Source: Weeksellaceae bacterium
Lineage (GTDB): Bacteria; Bacteroidota; Bacteroidia; Flavobacteriales; Weeksellaceae
DNA length: 64,000 nt
Direction: 5' to 3'
Assembly: GCA_019459455.1 (NCBI GenBank)
Contig: JAIBEX010000021.1
Location: forward strand, 221,576-285,575
Shown here: one piece after another, positions 63,410 through 64,000 of the stretch
How positions within the stretch are numbered: the stretch's first letter is position 1
Layout: every line of letters begins with the position of its first letter
Translations under genes and position numbers: made by a program
The notes under the pieces: generated by a model
Database searches by the model: none
What the model was told of the DNA's origin: nothing
What the model saw: the letters and a program-made list of their open reading frames with translations, nothing else

Positions 63410-63814
63410 AGCCTATAAAAGGGTGGCGGGGAAATGTTGGTACTGGATAGGCAGACTAAACCCGTAAATTATAATTGGACAGGCGGGGGGAAGGCGGTGG
63501 CTCCCGAGCACTTGTGTGAGGGAAAGGAAAGCATTTAGCATAATTTTCAATTATAGGCACATATGGTGCTGCATCTGCAATAGGCCGTTTTTTTTGATTG
63601 TTGGTACTTAGAATGCGGCTGCAAATAGCTGGTGATATCCTTGACATCTGCTATGCAAAACGTGCGACACCTGCTATAGTTGGCGTACCAATAATGGGAA
63701 AAAACGGGCGGTTGCAGTCCCCGTAGCGCTGGCCATGTGAGTATAATTGCCATTATGTTACTTGCTGTGGCGCGCGGGGTTGTATCTGAAAACTTCGCCA
63801 ACCTCATGACTGCA

Positions 63815-63842
63815 CAAATAAAAACGGACAAAAGCCCGCTTT
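63815..63842 (-). terminator. Terminator after the P-type ATPase gene
   Basis: On the minus strand CGGGC TTTT GTCCG (with one G-U) is followed by TTTTTATTT. It sits just 3' of the ATPase stop. Confidence 0.65.
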
Positions 63843-63844
63843 AT

Positions 63845-64000
63845 TTAGAATTTCATTTTCTGGATCCTCACTGCATTTAATATGGCAAGAAGGGCTACGC
63901 CAACATCTGCAAAGACTGCTTCCCACATCGTTGCTAAACCACCAGCACCTAAAACGAGAACGATGGCTTTTACTCCAAAGGCCAAAGCAATATTCTGCCA
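63845..64000 (-). CDS. Heavy-metal translocating P-type ATPase, C-terminal end (partial)
   Basis: The last 51 codons of a minus-strand gene are visible: a [18 protein letters not shown] stretch followed by two more transmembrane-type runs containing [16 protein letters not shown], ending KMKF. This matches the C-terminal two helices of the P1B-type (ZntA/CadA-like) metal pumps, whose N-terminus lies outside the window. The metal is not readable from this part, although ZntA/CadA-type proteins export Zn/Cd/Pb. Confidence 0.85.
   Translation of the reverse strand, partial: WQNIALAFGVKAIVLVLGAGGLATMWEAVFADVGVALLAILNAVRIQKMKF

Larger units (their letters stand above)
62526..63844. other. 1.3-kb non-coding region with duplicated foldable elements
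   Basis: I see no credible gene. Minus-strand frames (62689-63189, 63456-63647 and others) have no family features and run through the repeats. The region contains the pairs of elements listed separately, a 12-bp stem (63310-63321 with 63345-63356), repeated TTGGTAC and CTGCTAT phrases (63600-63700), and a candidate terminator of the next gene near 63815-63842. Confidence 0.65.

Noticed and set aside
62526..63844. Possible group II intron, retron or RNase P RNA in the non-coding region
   Set aside because: No reverse transcriptase gene, no domain V-like hairpin (GAGC...GAAA...), and none of the RNase P core phrases were seen.

Overview
The window looks like a chromosomal segment of a Flavobacteriia bacterium, most likely the Chryseobacterium group (Weeksellaceae). 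The evidence is: many TAnnTTTG boxes at the -7 position and no Shine-Dalgarno sequences; the gliding lipoprotein GldD; HU, MutY and RNase G genes of Bacteroidetes type; a 30-residue Lys/Arg-rich protein typical of the phylum; and paired YceI/porin genes. This assignment rests on gene content and signals only.

Layout. 1-2.8 kb: the end of a large unrecognised protein and a small partner. 2.8-4.3 kb: a gene-free stretch of interspersed and tandem repeats. 4.3-23.0 kb: one co-directional surface-polysaccharide locus. It holds a PglD/PglE/PglF-like trio (UDP-bacillosamine-type amino sugar), a Gfo/Idh oxidoreductase, Wza-like and Wzc-like export genes, a Wzx flippase, an EpsG-type polymerase, a secreted glycosidase-like protein, three glycosyltransferases, an O-acetyltransferase, an epimerase, a WecA/WbpL-type initiating transferase and RfbC. 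The middle (about 16-20.6 kb) is visibly more AT-rich, as expected for a strain-variable core. 23.1-54.9 kb: mostly housekeeping. This part has rimO, an RlpA-like gene, a NUDIX/acyltransferase/lipoprotein operon, rng, a tiny basic protein, hup, mutY, gldD (without the usual ssb and gldE between them), a PfkB kinase, two PPIase/flavoprotein genes, rhodanese, queG, a YceI-porin-YceI operon, tRNA-Leu(CAA), an MBL hydrolase, a CinA domain protein, a Rieske/FAD-SDR-ADH redox cluster, a GAF protein, mgtE with a BtuF-like gene, rpsO and pnp.

54.9-64 kb is accessory DNA. It contains a 21-bp minisatellite whose first unit is also a terminator hairpin, a probable single-chain restriction-modification enzyme, a small gene flanked by inverted repeats that look like a recombination cassette, a thermonuclease-fold protein, a module of uncharacterised Flavobacteriia proteins (DUF5675 and holin-like membrane proteins), a DUF6943-like protein, and 1.3 kb of non-coding DNA with duplicated, potentially foldable elements. 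The window ends inside the 3' end of a heavy-metal P-type ATPase gene.

Best candidates for something undescribed are the duplicated structured element at 62.85-63.41 kb, the minisatellite/terminator next to the R-M gene, the cassette-like element at 58.7-59.2 kb and the 60.0-61.9 kb module. All functional statements are from reading the sequence; no database search was run.
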